A stretch of 5,208 bases of DNA, from assembly GCA_002331625.1 (NCBI GenBank), contig DCZN01000028.1:1-5208 (forward strand), in the 5' to 3' direction. The notes under the pieces are model-generated. The model saw only the letters and a program-made list of their open reading frames with translations, ran no database searches and was not told the DNA's origin. This DNA is from Nitrospira sp. UBA2083 (lineage in GTDB: Bacteria; Nitrospirota; Nitrospiria; Nitrospirales; Nitrospiraceae). This document shows, in pieces, positions 1-5,181 of the stretch; position 1 is the first letter of the stretch, and every line of letters starts with the position of its first letter. A program made the position numbers and the translations under genes.

Positions 1-96
1 GGCCATGAAGACTATCTCAAAATCAGCAATCGACATTTCGAACGAGTGCAAGCGCGGGCAACTGAGAGATCGGCACGTGCATTTTTAGCCAAATGA
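1..96 (+). CDS. C-terminal end of a putative tyrosine recombinase/integrase (partial)
   Basis: The frame is open from the window edge to a TGA at 94-96 and gives 31 residues. Near its start is the segment EDYLKISNRHFERV. It resembles the last conserved block of tyrosine recombinases, where the nucleophilic tyrosine sits in a pattern like 'HYLQVTDEHFRRA'; Tyr5 of the visible fragment would then be the catalytic tyrosine. The tail after it is Arg/Ala-rich and helical, as expected for such a C-terminus. Such enzymes act in the cytoplasm and integrate or excise mobile DNA by strand exchange. Everything upstream, including the Arg-His-Arg catalytic residues, lies outside the window, so the identity rests on a short match from memory. 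A second frame (from ATG at 4) is also open here but resembles nothing I know. The gene converges on the beta-helix gene with about 70 bp between stops. Confidence 0.42.
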   Translation, partial: GHEDYLKISNRHFERVQARATERSARAFLAK

Positions 97-163
97 GATC
101 TCTTTCGATGCGCATGGCTGCATGGTGTGATGCCGTCTGCCTCCAAAGTCGATTTTGAGATAG
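12..163. repeat. Perfect 13-bp inverted repeat flanking the end of the recombinase-like frame
   Basis: CTATCTCAAAATC at 12-24 is exactly the reverse complement of GATTTTGAGATAG at 151-163. Nested inside is a 7-bp inverted repeat (AGAGATC 65-71 / GATCTCT 97-103), whose right arm begins at the base after the TGA stop and is followed by a short T run. The whole could form a branched hairpin in RNA or single-stranded DNA. It may be a bidirectional termination structure between the two convergent genes, or a recombination-site or element-terminus remnant. No flanking target duplication is visible. Confidence 0.55.
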
Positions 164-166
164 GTT

Positions 167-1942
167 CTAGTTAGTCGTGGGGATCCGTAACTGTTGCGGC
201 GGATGAGGAGCTGAAATGTCGCTACTATCGCTCCCACCGCTGATCGAGGTGGCCCGAGCCGCATTATACTTGCTGAAATCCACGCCCTGGTCAGCGCCAT
301 CCGATGCCGCGTTTTTTGCCGGGCTCCCAGCTTGAAGGGTGTAATTCCGAGCGGCTCGATTTGTCCAGAGAAAATCCGTATGGTCAACTGGATAACTGTT
401 CGTACCTTTCGGATAGAGGGCAGTCTCCTCTCCACCACCTATGGCCGCTAGACGATTATTGATGAATCTCCAGGTGCCGCCATAGTGTGTGCTTAAAAAG
501 GTTGTGCCCCATAGCGCTTCACTAAAAATCCCTCGGCCCCCATTGACGTTGATCAAATTATCACGGAAATCCAGCCCGGTCTGGTTGGTGTTCAAGACAT
601 AAAACATATATTCGTTGATGTCATCAACAGTATTGTGGGCAATGGTCAGATCACTCAGCTCACAATTCGAGTTGGGCCCTGGGTCAGTACAGGAGGTGCC
701 TCCCTCCTGAATAATGATCCACCCTCCACAGGCCGCCCCTCCACCACACAGCGATCCAAGTCCGTAGAAGAGGTTGTTATGGATATGCCAGCGCTTGCTG
801 CGTTTGCTGAGATTGCTTGGTCCTGCGTCATCGGCTCCAAACGCAATGATTCCGTTTGTGATATTTTTGAACAGGTTGTGGCGAATGGTCAGGTCCGAAA
901 CCTCAGAATATGGAGCCGATCCGTCTTGATTGCGTACAGTGAGGCGAAAGGCATAGCCCCCATCGTTCCACGGCATATTGAAAAAGTCATTCCCTTCGAT
1001 GAGCACCCGTACGCCAAGCTTGAGTTCCAATAAAGTCTTGGTCAGGGTATTGCCGCCCCCCCACCAGGCTTGGTTTTTGGAGAATGTATTTCGTCTGATC
1101 GTCACATCTTTAGGGTGGACCGCGGCACTCATCGGATCTCCCCCACCCAACATCAGGTTTTCTCCAGATGCTTCCAGAAAGTTATTCTGGACAAGAATAG
1201 GACCTGGATTGCTGATGGAGAGCCATGCTTGCGAATCGTTATCCATGCCGACATCTTTAATTCCAGCCACGTAGCTATCAATGAGTGCCGTATGCCCGAG
1301 CTGAGCGTCTCCCTGAACCCCACGAATCGTTTCGTGACCTGGATTTGTATCGCGAATCACAACTCGATCGAGGATGATATAGCCAGTGTTTAGCGCATTC
1401 TGGTTGCCGTACCCCGTTACCACCATTGCCCAGTTCGTACTGAGTGTTGAATCTTGCACCATGTCGATCCCGATGATGCGGTATCGCTGGGCGCCTGTTT
1501 GTGCGGAAAAGGCTCCGACATGGGTGAAAGCTCCCTCGTCACGCTCACCATATTTAATTTTCGGCATCAGAGTGGCATCACTAAGTTTGACTCGGGTGCC
1601 TGACGGGGGAAGACTGGCATAGTTTGACCCCTTGATCAGGACCCAGCCGGTCCCGCCGGTATGCGATGGAAGTATGTAGGGTCCGGTGCAGGTCGTGTTC
1701 GTGGCCAGGATAACCTGGTGGGTGAGATTGATGTTGAGCTTGGTAACGGCATTGAGCTGAGTCTGGAGCGTCGCGCAGGTGGCGCTCAACGTCGAGCCTG
1801 TCACGATCGGCATGGTCACATCGACCTGCTTTTGGGGTAATTGAGGCAACGTTGCTGCATGGGCCGTAAACCATCCCCCAAGCATCACGCTCATCGCATA
1901 CACAGTTAGCAGCTTACGTATCAGCGTCATCTGCATACTCAT
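167..1942 (-). CDS. Secreted right-handed parallel beta-helix repeat protein
   Basis: The 591-residue product starts with a Sec signal peptide: Arg9-Lys10, a hydrophobic core at about 11-26, and probable cleavage after A-H-A (residue 29). The rest reads as pectin-lyase-fold rungs of the type 'hxhxxNxF': about 248-256, 278-287, 312-320, 348-359, 384-392, 428-438, 456-464 and 490-498. The block near 270-345 (HPKDVTIRRNTF, LLELKLGVRVLIEGN, LTVRNQDG) resembles a recurrent environmental family of beta-helix proteins usually annotated only by fold. Six cysteines remain after cleavage (56, 85, 399, 405, 418, 427), so disulfides are likely. The section near 534-556 (LQAGSPAKNAA, then GVDF) is a usual end-cap. 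It is followed by a Ser-rich tail ending in a Pro-rich linker that resembles those before Fn3-like domains, but the protein stops there. Three ATGs lie within five codons and none has a good ribosome-binding site; the longest is used. A role in polysaccharide binding or cleavage is possible, but no catalytic residues can be assigned. Confidence 0.9.
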   Translation of the reverse strand: MSMQMTLIRKLLTVYAMSVMLGGWFTAHAATLPQLPQKQVDVTMPIVTGSTLSATCATLQTQLNAVTKLNINLTHQVILATNTTCTGPYILPSHTGGTGWVLIKGSNYASLPPSGTRVKLSDATLMPKIKYGERDEGAFTHVGAFSAQTGAQRYRIIGIDMVQDSTLSTNWAMVVTGYGNQNALNTGYIILDRVVIRDTNPGHETIRGVQGDAQLGHTALIDSYVAGIKDVGMDNDSQAWLSISNPGPILVQNNFLEASGENLMLGGGDPMSAAVHPKDVTIRRNTFSKNQAWWGGGNTLTKTLLELKLGVRVLIEGNDFFNMPWNDGGYAFRLTVRNQDGSAPYSEVSDLTIRHNLFKNITNGIIAFGADDAGPSNLSKRSKRWHIHNNLFYGLGSLCGGGAACGGWIIIQEGGTSCTDPGPNSNCELSDLTIAHNTVDDINEYMFYVLNTNQTGLDFRDNLINVNGGRGIFSEALWGTTFLSTHYGGTWRFINNRLAAIGGGEETALYPKGTNSYPVDHTDFLWTNRAARNYTLQAGSPAKNAASDGADQGVDFSKYNAARATSISGGSDSSDISAPHPPQQLRIPTTN

Positions 1943-2109
1943 TTATGTATAGCATGTATTCTCATAGCTGCTAGGGAACTGAGAATAAAGGGGATTGTAG
2001 CCCACAAGCCGTAGGACTTTCTTGATTCTTATGGCAGCTTAGAAGAGATTTGGAGCTTTGTATAGATTCGTGGGTTCCAGTTTCTGTCAGCTCTATGCCG
2101 GCTTCGCAC

Positions 2110-2118
2110 TGGTATACT
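2110..2118 (+). promoter_or_regulatory. Possible extended -10 promoter element
   Basis: TGGTATACT carries the TGn extension and a hexamer (TATACT) one base from TATAAT. No good -35 stands 17 bp upstream. Transcription would start near 2125 and reach the terminator at 2215, giving an RNA of about 90 nt. The element lies inside a predicted hairpin arm, so this reading competes with the longer leader model. Confidence 0.25.
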
Positions 2119-2174
2119 CCAGGGGACAAAATCTCCGCAATATAGTTTAACTACAACAATCAGATTATGCAGGT

Positions 2175-2215
2175 AGGCCGGTTTTCCGATTTCGGAGAGC
2201 TGGCCTTTGTTTTTT
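2175..2215 (+). terminator. Strong intrinsic (Rho-independent) terminator
   Basis: Bases 2175-2188 pair with 2193-2206 to give an uninterrupted 14-bp stem (eleven Watson-Crick and three G-U pairs) closed by the tetraloop ATTT. It runs into a T tract (2206-2208 and 2210-2215, one G between). The G-U pairs and T tract fix it to the plus strand. No coding sequence of comparable quality ends just before it on that strand, so it should terminate a non-coding RNA or act as an attenuator. Confidence 0.85.
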
Positions 2216-2217
2216 GA

Positions 2218-2234
2218 TCGAAGGCCTCCTTCGA
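2218..2234. repeat. Perfect 7-bp hairpin directly after the terminator
   Basis: TCGAAGG at 2218-2224 is separated by three bases (CCT) from its reverse complement CCTTCGA at 2228-2234. It starts three bases after the terminator T tract. No T tract follows on either strand, so it is not a second terminator. It could stabilise the 5' end of a read-through transcript. Confidence 0.5.
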
Positions 2235-2416
2235 GCTGGTTCGATTCGAAAAATGAAAAAGCAGGTGCGATTACGTCTGATTGCCGTGCTGCATTACGAC
2301 TGCCCATCAGTGCACAGGCGTGAGGAGTATTCTGTCAAATCAACTGAGATGAGCTTCGTAAACACGGAGTCGTTGAGCGATATATTTTTGTGCGAGTGAG
2401 AGAGGTGGAAAAAAGC

Positions 2417-2445
2417 TATCCAGTCGGTATCGTCTCAGGTATGAT
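2417..2445 (+). promoter_or_regulatory. Weak promoter candidate for the membrane protein/barrel pair
   Basis: TATGAT at 2440-2445 differs from the -10 consensus at one base. With a 17-bp spacer the -35 position holds TATCCA (2417-2422), a poor match. Transcription would start around 2452, giving a leader of about 50 nt before the gene starting at 2500. It is offered only as the best-looking element in this stretch. Confidence 0.2.
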
Positions 2446-2489
2446 TTCTAAGATTGCGACTACCGTGTTTTCATGGCGTAATAGGTCAT

Positions 2490-2493
2490 GAGG
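2490..2493 (+). promoter_or_regulatory. Ribosome-binding site deciding the start of the small membrane protein
   Basis: GAGG at 2490-2493 stands six bases before ATG 2500. The alternative in-frame ATG at 2488 has only a poor AGG two bases upstream of it. The downstream start is therefore preferred, shortening the product from 94 to 90 residues. Confidence 0.45.
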
Positions 2494-2499
2494 TTGGAT

Positions 2500-2772
2500 A
2501 TGACGCCTGTTCGTCTTGTGAGGGAAGAGGAAAAAGAAGTCTCTACGCTGTTTTCGAGGGTATCTCCAGCTTCTAGTCGGGTGTGGGCCTATATTGGGGT
2601 GAGCGCGTTGTTACTCGCCATGATTGGGACGTGGTTGGTCTGGTTCTCGGCTTATATTCAACGAAGTCTTCAGGAAGAAGACATTCGATCATCCTGTCGA
2701 CGAGCCATGCCGGACACCGCAGAGCGATGCTTTGATACCGTCGTGATCCAGCGTGGGGGAATCCGGCGATGA
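2500..2772 (+). CDS. Small single-pass membrane protein, coupled to the omptin-like gene
   Basis: The product is 90 residues from the start preferred here (94 from ATG 2488). The N-terminal 28 residues are charged, with an acidic/basic REEEKE cluster. One hydrophobic segment at about 29-52 (WAYIGVSALLLAMIGTWLVWF) should cross the inner membrane. A hydrophilic tail of about 35 residues follows, with two cysteines (66 and 77) ten residues apart. If the N-terminus is cytoplasmic, the cysteines face the periplasm and could form a disulfide. The stop overlaps the start of the next gene in ATGA (2769-2772), so the two are very probably co-transcribed and translationally coupled. I do not recognise the family. 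A partner, chaperone or anchor role for the barrel is an inference from coupling alone. Confidence 0.72.
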   Translation: MTPVRLVREEEKEVSTLFSRVSPASSRVWAYIGVSALLLAMIGTWLVWFSAYIQRSLQEEDIRSSCRRAMPDTAERCFDTVVIQRGGIRR

Positions 2773-3752
2773 AGTGCGTATCGCCGATGCGAGCGCGGAT
2801 ATATTCAGCGATCATGCTGACGTCGGTAATGGTCCTCGCTGCGCCAGTATTGGCTCAGGATTCTGAGCCGGAAGCGCGACCACGCATGGAGCTGTCTCTC
2901 AAATCATGGTTGTTCACGACCGGTGAAACCACATGGAGCCACGACGCCTCCCAGATCAATCCGGCTTTTGGCGACCCGACTTCTAAGCTGAAGTATAAGG
3001 ATAACGACACTCATCTTGTCGGGCTAGAAGCAAAGGTGTATCTGAATCGACGGCTATTTCTCGACGGCGAGTTTGGCTTTTCCGTCGATTTGGATCGTGG
3101 AACTTTGATCGATGATGATTTTGCCGCAGGGCAACGATTGTTTTCCCGTACCAGCAGCAATATCACCGGGAAAAGCGCCTGGTATTTCAGTGGGAATGTG
3201 GGGTATCGAGCGCTTGAGCTTGAACAGGATCGTGGGCATCTTGATCTGCTCGCCGGGTTTCAGTACTGGCGCTCGACCTATGAAGGGGCCGGCATTCATG
3301 TGCTTGTATGCGATTCGTCGGTGATCACCTGCACCACTTCATCACCGACCTTGCCTGCTGTCAAGAATACAACACATTGGATTACACCGTTGCAGATCGG
3401 TGGTCGATTCGAATACCGTGCATTGCCATGGGTCACCGCAGGTATAAAAGTACAGTTTTCGCCTGCCAGCGGTGTGTTCAACGAGGACATTCATTTTCAA
3501 CGAAGCGATCTAGAGCAGGATCCGAGCTTCAGAATGTGGGGAGTAGGAGTAAGCGGGACCGTCGAGCCGACCATACGGATCATGCTGACTCATCAACTGG
3601 CGCTCGTCGGAGGATATCGGGTCATGTGGAGTAGAGCCTATTATGGTCGATGGGAGGTACGGGGATTAGGGACAGGTTCGGAGACGGCTCCACTCACCGA
3701 ATTGCAAACCCTCCGTCACGGTGCGACGGTCGCACTGACTGCTTCGTTCTAG
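2769..3752 (+). CDS. Outer-membrane beta-barrel protein, omptin-like (putative aspartyl-type outer-membrane protease)
   Basis: The 327-residue product has a signal peptide with a basic n-region, a hydrophobic core at about 11-28 and probable cleavage after V-L-A (29). Amphipathic strands with aromatic girdle residues follow, and the last residue is Phe, the BAM-recognised outer-membrane ending. Two short motifs match the omptin (peptidase A26) active site: IDDDF with Asp115/Asp117, and NEDIHF with Asp240/His242. In OmpT the corresponding residues are Asp83/Asp85 and Asp210/His212. The spacing (Asp117 to Asp240, 123; OmpT, 125) and the predicted mature length (298; OmpT, 297) agree closely. 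The position of OmpT Asp208, which binds the P1 Arg, is Asn238 here, so cleavage specificity may differ. Cys181 and Cys188 sit in a predicted loop. The start is the ATGA overlap with the upstream gene; GGGGA eight bases before it is a weak ribosome-binding site. A non-proteolytic omptin-fold porin remains possible. Confidence 0.88.
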   Translation: MKCVSPMRARIYSAIMLTSVMVLAAPVLAQDSEPEARPRMELSLKSWLFTTGETTWSHDASQINPAFGDPTSKLKYKDNDTHLVGLEAKVYLNRRLFLDGEFGFSVDLDRGTLIDDDFAAGQRLFSRTSSNITGKSAWYFSGNVGYRALELEQDRGHLDLLAGFQYWRSTYEGAGIHVLVCDSSVITCTTSSPTLPAVKNTTHWITPLQIGGRFEYRALPWVTAGIKVQFSPASGVFNEDIHFQRSDLEQDPSFRMWGVGVSGTVEPTIRIMLTHQLALVGGYRVMWSRAYYGRWEVRGLGTGSETAPLTELQTLRHGATVALTASF

Positions 3753-3765
3753 GGATACGCATCCC
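3752..3765. terminator. Short hairpin between convergent genes
   Basis: GGGAT at 3752-3756 pairs with ATCCC at 3761-3765 around the loop ACGC, starting at the last base of the barrel gene stop. The intergenic gap is only 28 bp. A second small palindrome (CTAG 3773-3776 / CTAG 3781-3784) covers the helicase stop. Neither has a T tract, so efficient intrinsic termination is doubtful, and the two convergent transcripts probably overlap. Confidence 0.3.
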
Positions 3766-3780
3766 ATAACATCTAGGGGA

Positions 3781-4836
3781 CTAGCGTCTCGATCGTCCGG
3801 ACGGAAGCGTTTCGTCTTCGTACTCAAGGAAGAGCCGCTTGGCTTCTGGATGGAGCTGACTGGGGTGTCCGTAGGGAATTCCCTGCGTTCTAAAGAGTGG
3901 TGTCAGTTTCTCATTCGGATGTAAATAGCCGGCTCGGAGCGGCACTGTGCGTGTGCCGTGGCGCACGAGACGACAGGTGGTGGGCCGGATTGAAGTAAGC
4001 CAATCGGCGATATCTTGAGGGTTGCCGATCGAGGCCGAGAGTAAGAGGAGTCGTGCTTGTGAGGGACAAAAGATGATTGTTTCTTCCCACACCACTCCTC
4101 GCTCAGGGTCAGCAATATATTGGGACTCATCGAGAATCACCAGTCCCAACGTGTCCAACCTGATGTCGATTTCGCCGCTCGCCGCATCATAGAGCAGGTT
4201 GCGTAGAATTTCTGTCGTCATGATGAGCAATGGCGCTTGCCCATTTTCTTGACGATCCCCTGTTAGAATGCCCACCCTGTCAGATCCAAAGATCTTGGAA
4301 AACTCTGTGTACTTCGTATTGGACAAGGCTTTCAGGGGTGATGTGTAAATGACGGTACGATTGTCTTCCATCGCCCGGCGAGCTGCTTCAACGGCGACAT
4401 AGGTTTTCCCACTTCCGGTCGGGACGCTGATCACGACGTCCGTTTCACTCACAGCGGCCAAGGCTTCAGTCTGCCACGGGTCTGCGATGAACGGTTGAGG
4501 AGGAGGTACGCCGATTCCTTTCAACCAATCTGAGAGGGAGATGGCGGATTCCATCGGTTCCGAGTCCCCTCCTCGTAGGGAGGTTTTCTTGGGATGGGGA
4601 ACCGGAGCGTGAGGGCGATGTGATTGCCCAGATTGTGATCGAGACTGTCGTTCTCCAATCAGGGTCTGCAAATCAGATTCAAGGCCTGCACGGTTCTGGC
4701 TCGAATGTTGGAGGAGCAGTTCGATCAGTCGTCGTTTCCCTGCCCGAAACTGCCGATGAACACGGCCCCTGGCCAAGCGATGCAGGAGAGCGACCGGTTG
4801 CTGCGCCAGCAGCTTTTCAAGTTCTTCCGATGTCAT
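3781..4836 (-). CDS. Ski2-like DEAD/DEAH-box helicase, RecA1 domain only (truncated or split)
   Basis: The 351-residue product is cytoplasmic. Residues 1-65 are a charged helical N-terminus and about 66-95 a polar Ser/Pro/His linker. An SF2 RecA1 domain follows: Q-motif-like region with Gln122; Walker A SVPTGSGKT 137-145 (Lys144); motif Ia YTSPLKALSNTKY 164-176; GILTGD 189-194; TTEILRN 207-213; motif II DESQ 236-239; motif III SAS 267-269. The segment DESQYIADPERGVVWEE parallels the Ski2/Mtr4 pattern 'DEVHYxxDxERGVVWEE'. The frame ends at the linker before RecA2. Motifs IV-VI, including the arginine finger, are missing, and the next 28 bp lead into the convergent barrel gene, so the second half is not encoded here in any frame I examined. 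Such helicases unwind RNA or DNA by ATP hydrolysis using both RecA domains; this product alone should bind nucleotide but hardly unwind. ATG 4834-4836 has only a weak GGA upstream. Confidence 0.82.
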   Translation of the reverse strand: MTSEELEKLLAQQPVALLHRLARGRVHRQFRAGKRRLIELLLQHSSQNRAGLESDLQTLIGERQSRSQSGQSHRPHAPVPHPKKTSLRGGDSEPMESAISLSDWLKGIGVPPPQPFIADPWQTEALAAVSETDVVISVPTGSGKTYVAVEAARRAMEDNRTVIYTSPLKALSNTKYTEFSKIFGSDRVGILTGDRQENGQAPLLIMTTEILRNLLYDAASGEIDIRLDTLGLVILDESQYIADPERGVVWEETIIFCPSQARLLLLSASIGNPQDIADWLTSIRPTTCRLVRHGTRTVPLRAGYLHPNEKLTPLFRTQGIPYGHPSQLHPEAKRLFLEYEDETLPSGRSRR

Positions 4837-4867
4837 GAGGGCATTCCAAGCGTGAAGGAGGTCTCAC

Positions 4868-4951
4868 ATGTGTACGAATCGATACATGATGCAAACAGCG
4901 AAATTCCGAGAACGAATGATAGGCGCAGGATGTTACCGTAAGCACGGTTGA
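4868..4951 (+). CDS. 27-residue small ORF with ideal Shine-Dalgarno
   Basis: AAGGAGG at 4855-4861 precedes ATG 4868 by six bases, the best ribosome-binding site in the window. The 27-residue peptide begins MCTNRYMMQTAKF, is strongly basic, has two cysteines (2 and 22) and ends KHG. It has no membrane segment and resembles no family I know. The left arm of an inverted repeat (4942-4949) overlaps its last codons and stop, which would suit a leader peptide whose translation affects a downstream hairpin. It is divergent from the helicase gene. It may equally be a chance ORF, since the Shine-Dalgarno is its only support. Confidence 0.27.
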   Translation: MCTNRYMMQTAKFRERMIGAGCYRKHG

Positions 4952-4978
4952 TGGATCAATAAGGTGGCTGAACCGTGC
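4942..4978. repeat. 8-bp perfect inverted repeat
   Basis: GCACGGTT at 4942-4949 and AACCGTGC at 4971-4978 are exact reverse complements, separated by 21 bases. The left arm overlaps the last codons and stop of the small ORF. No T tract follows, so it is not an intrinsic terminator. It could be a regulator-binding site or an RNA hairpin. Confidence 0.5.
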
Positions 4979-4992
4979 CGATTGTTGTGCAC

Positions 4993-5024
4993 TTACAGAA
5001 TAGCTTCGTGTGGAGCTGATGTAA
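4993..5024. repeat. Nested inverted repeat (TTACA/TGTAA with AGCT/AGCT inside)
   Basis: TTACA 4993-4997 pairs with TGTAA 5020-5024. Inside, AGCT 5002-5005 pairs with AGCT 5014-5017, leaving an 8-base loop and a small asymmetric internal loop. The hairpin is plausible but weak, with AT-rich outer pairs. Confidence 0.35.
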
Positions 5025-5042
5025 AAGGATCACCATATTCCT

Positions 5043-5057
5043 AGGGGCTGTACCCCT
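5043..5057. repeat. 5-bp GC-rich hairpin
   Basis: AGGGG 5043-5047 and CCCCT 5053-5057 flank the loop CTGTA. Only a few pyrimidines follow on the plus strand, so it is at best a weak terminator or pause signal. Confidence 0.35.
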
Positions 5058-5123
5058 TCTCGGTGTGGAGAGCGAATGAATGAAGCATACAAATAGGTGT
5101 TAGTGAGGGTAATAGCTAGCAGA

Positions 5124-5161
5124 GTTCATTGGCCAGCGAAAGTGATGACAACCCAATGAAC
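5124..5161. repeat. 9-bp perfect inverted repeat before the right-edge gene start
   Basis: GTTCATTGG 5124-5132 and CCAATGAAC 5153-5161 are exact reverse complements separated by 20 bases. The right arm ends about 12 bases before the ribosome-binding site at 5173. It is a candidate operator or 5'-UTR hairpin for the gene that may start at 5182. Confidence 0.5.
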
Positions 5162-5181
5162 ATCTTGCGGTAGGAGGGAGC

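Larger units (their letters stand above)
2051..2215 (+). ncRNA. Candidate structured leader RNA / attenuator or small RNA
   Basis: Plus-strand pairings in order are: GAGCT 2053-2057 with AGCTC 2089-2093; an 8-bp hairpin 2094-2101 / 2109-2116 with loop CTTCGCA; GGGGA 2122-2126 with TCTCC 2132-2136 around loop CAAAA; and the terminator hairpin 2175-2206. Two alternative pairings exist. TGGAG 2051-2055 can pair with CTCCA 2117-2121. GCCGGCTT 2097-2104 can pair with AGGCCGGT 2175-2182, the 5' arm of the terminator. The wobble pairs in these hairpins are G-U on the plus strand, which would be A-C mismatches in an antisense transcript. The 5' end is uncertain; if the extended -10 at 2110 is used, the RNA would be only about 90 nt. 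It matches no riboswitch or sRNA class I recognise. It lies in the same direction as the membrane/barrel pair, about 285 bp upstream of it. Confidence 0.35.
1943..2487. other. Intergenic region between divergent genes, with RNA-like structure
   Basis: No ORF here has both a plausible product and a ribosome-binding site. The stretch is visibly more AT-rich than the flanking genes. It separates the leftward beta-helix gene from the rightward membrane/barrel pair, so it should hold both promoters. What can be supported is a strong plus-strand terminator at 2175-2215, several hairpins at 2051-2152, a perfect hairpin at 2218-2234 and weak promoter-like elements. From 2235 to 2487 I see only a 48-codon ORF (2253-2399) without a ribosome-binding site, which I do not call. 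Confidence 0.7.
4837..5181. other. Mostly non-coding right-hand region rich in inverted repeats
   Basis: No long ORF occurs on either strand. The stretch holds the helicase 5' region on the minus strand, where I find no convincing promoter. On the plus strand it holds a 27-codon ORF with a strong ribosome-binding site, four inverted repeats in about 220 bp, and a ribosome-binding site near the right edge. It reads as a leader region for a rightward gene, possibly with structured RNA. Confidence 0.6.

Noticed and set aside
4..87. Alternative open frame from ATG 4 (begins MKTISKSAIDIS)
   Set aside because: It is short, has no visible ribosome-binding site and shows no family resemblance, while the other frame fits a recombinase C-terminus.
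1..163. Integron attC site suggested by the inverted repeat near a recombinase-like frame
   Set aside because: No RYYYAAC/GTTRRRY core sites are found at the ends of the repeat.
635..1033. 132-codon plus-strand ORF, and other ORFs antisense to the beta-helix gene
   Set aside because: They lie entirely within a well-supported minus-strand gene and lack domain-like composition.
2052..2121. tRNA-like outline (acceptor-like ends GGAGCTT/ATACTCC, 5-bp stem with 7-base loop, about 70 nt)
   Set aside because: The acceptor stem has two mismatches, there is no proper D arm or 5-bp anticodon stem with a 7-base loop, and the T-loop-like bases do not fit the consensus.
2029..2307. 92-codon minus-strand ORF
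   Set aside because: It has no ribosome-binding site and runs antisense through the terminator and hairpins. The product resembles nothing and the region has RNA-type structure on the other strand.
2253..2399. 48-codon plus-strand ORF with a signal-peptide-like start (MKKQVRLRLIAVL)
   Set aside because: There is no Shine-Dalgarno and the remainder is unlike any protein. A shifted frame reads LPISAQA then stops, hinting at a decayed leader, but this is too weak to call.
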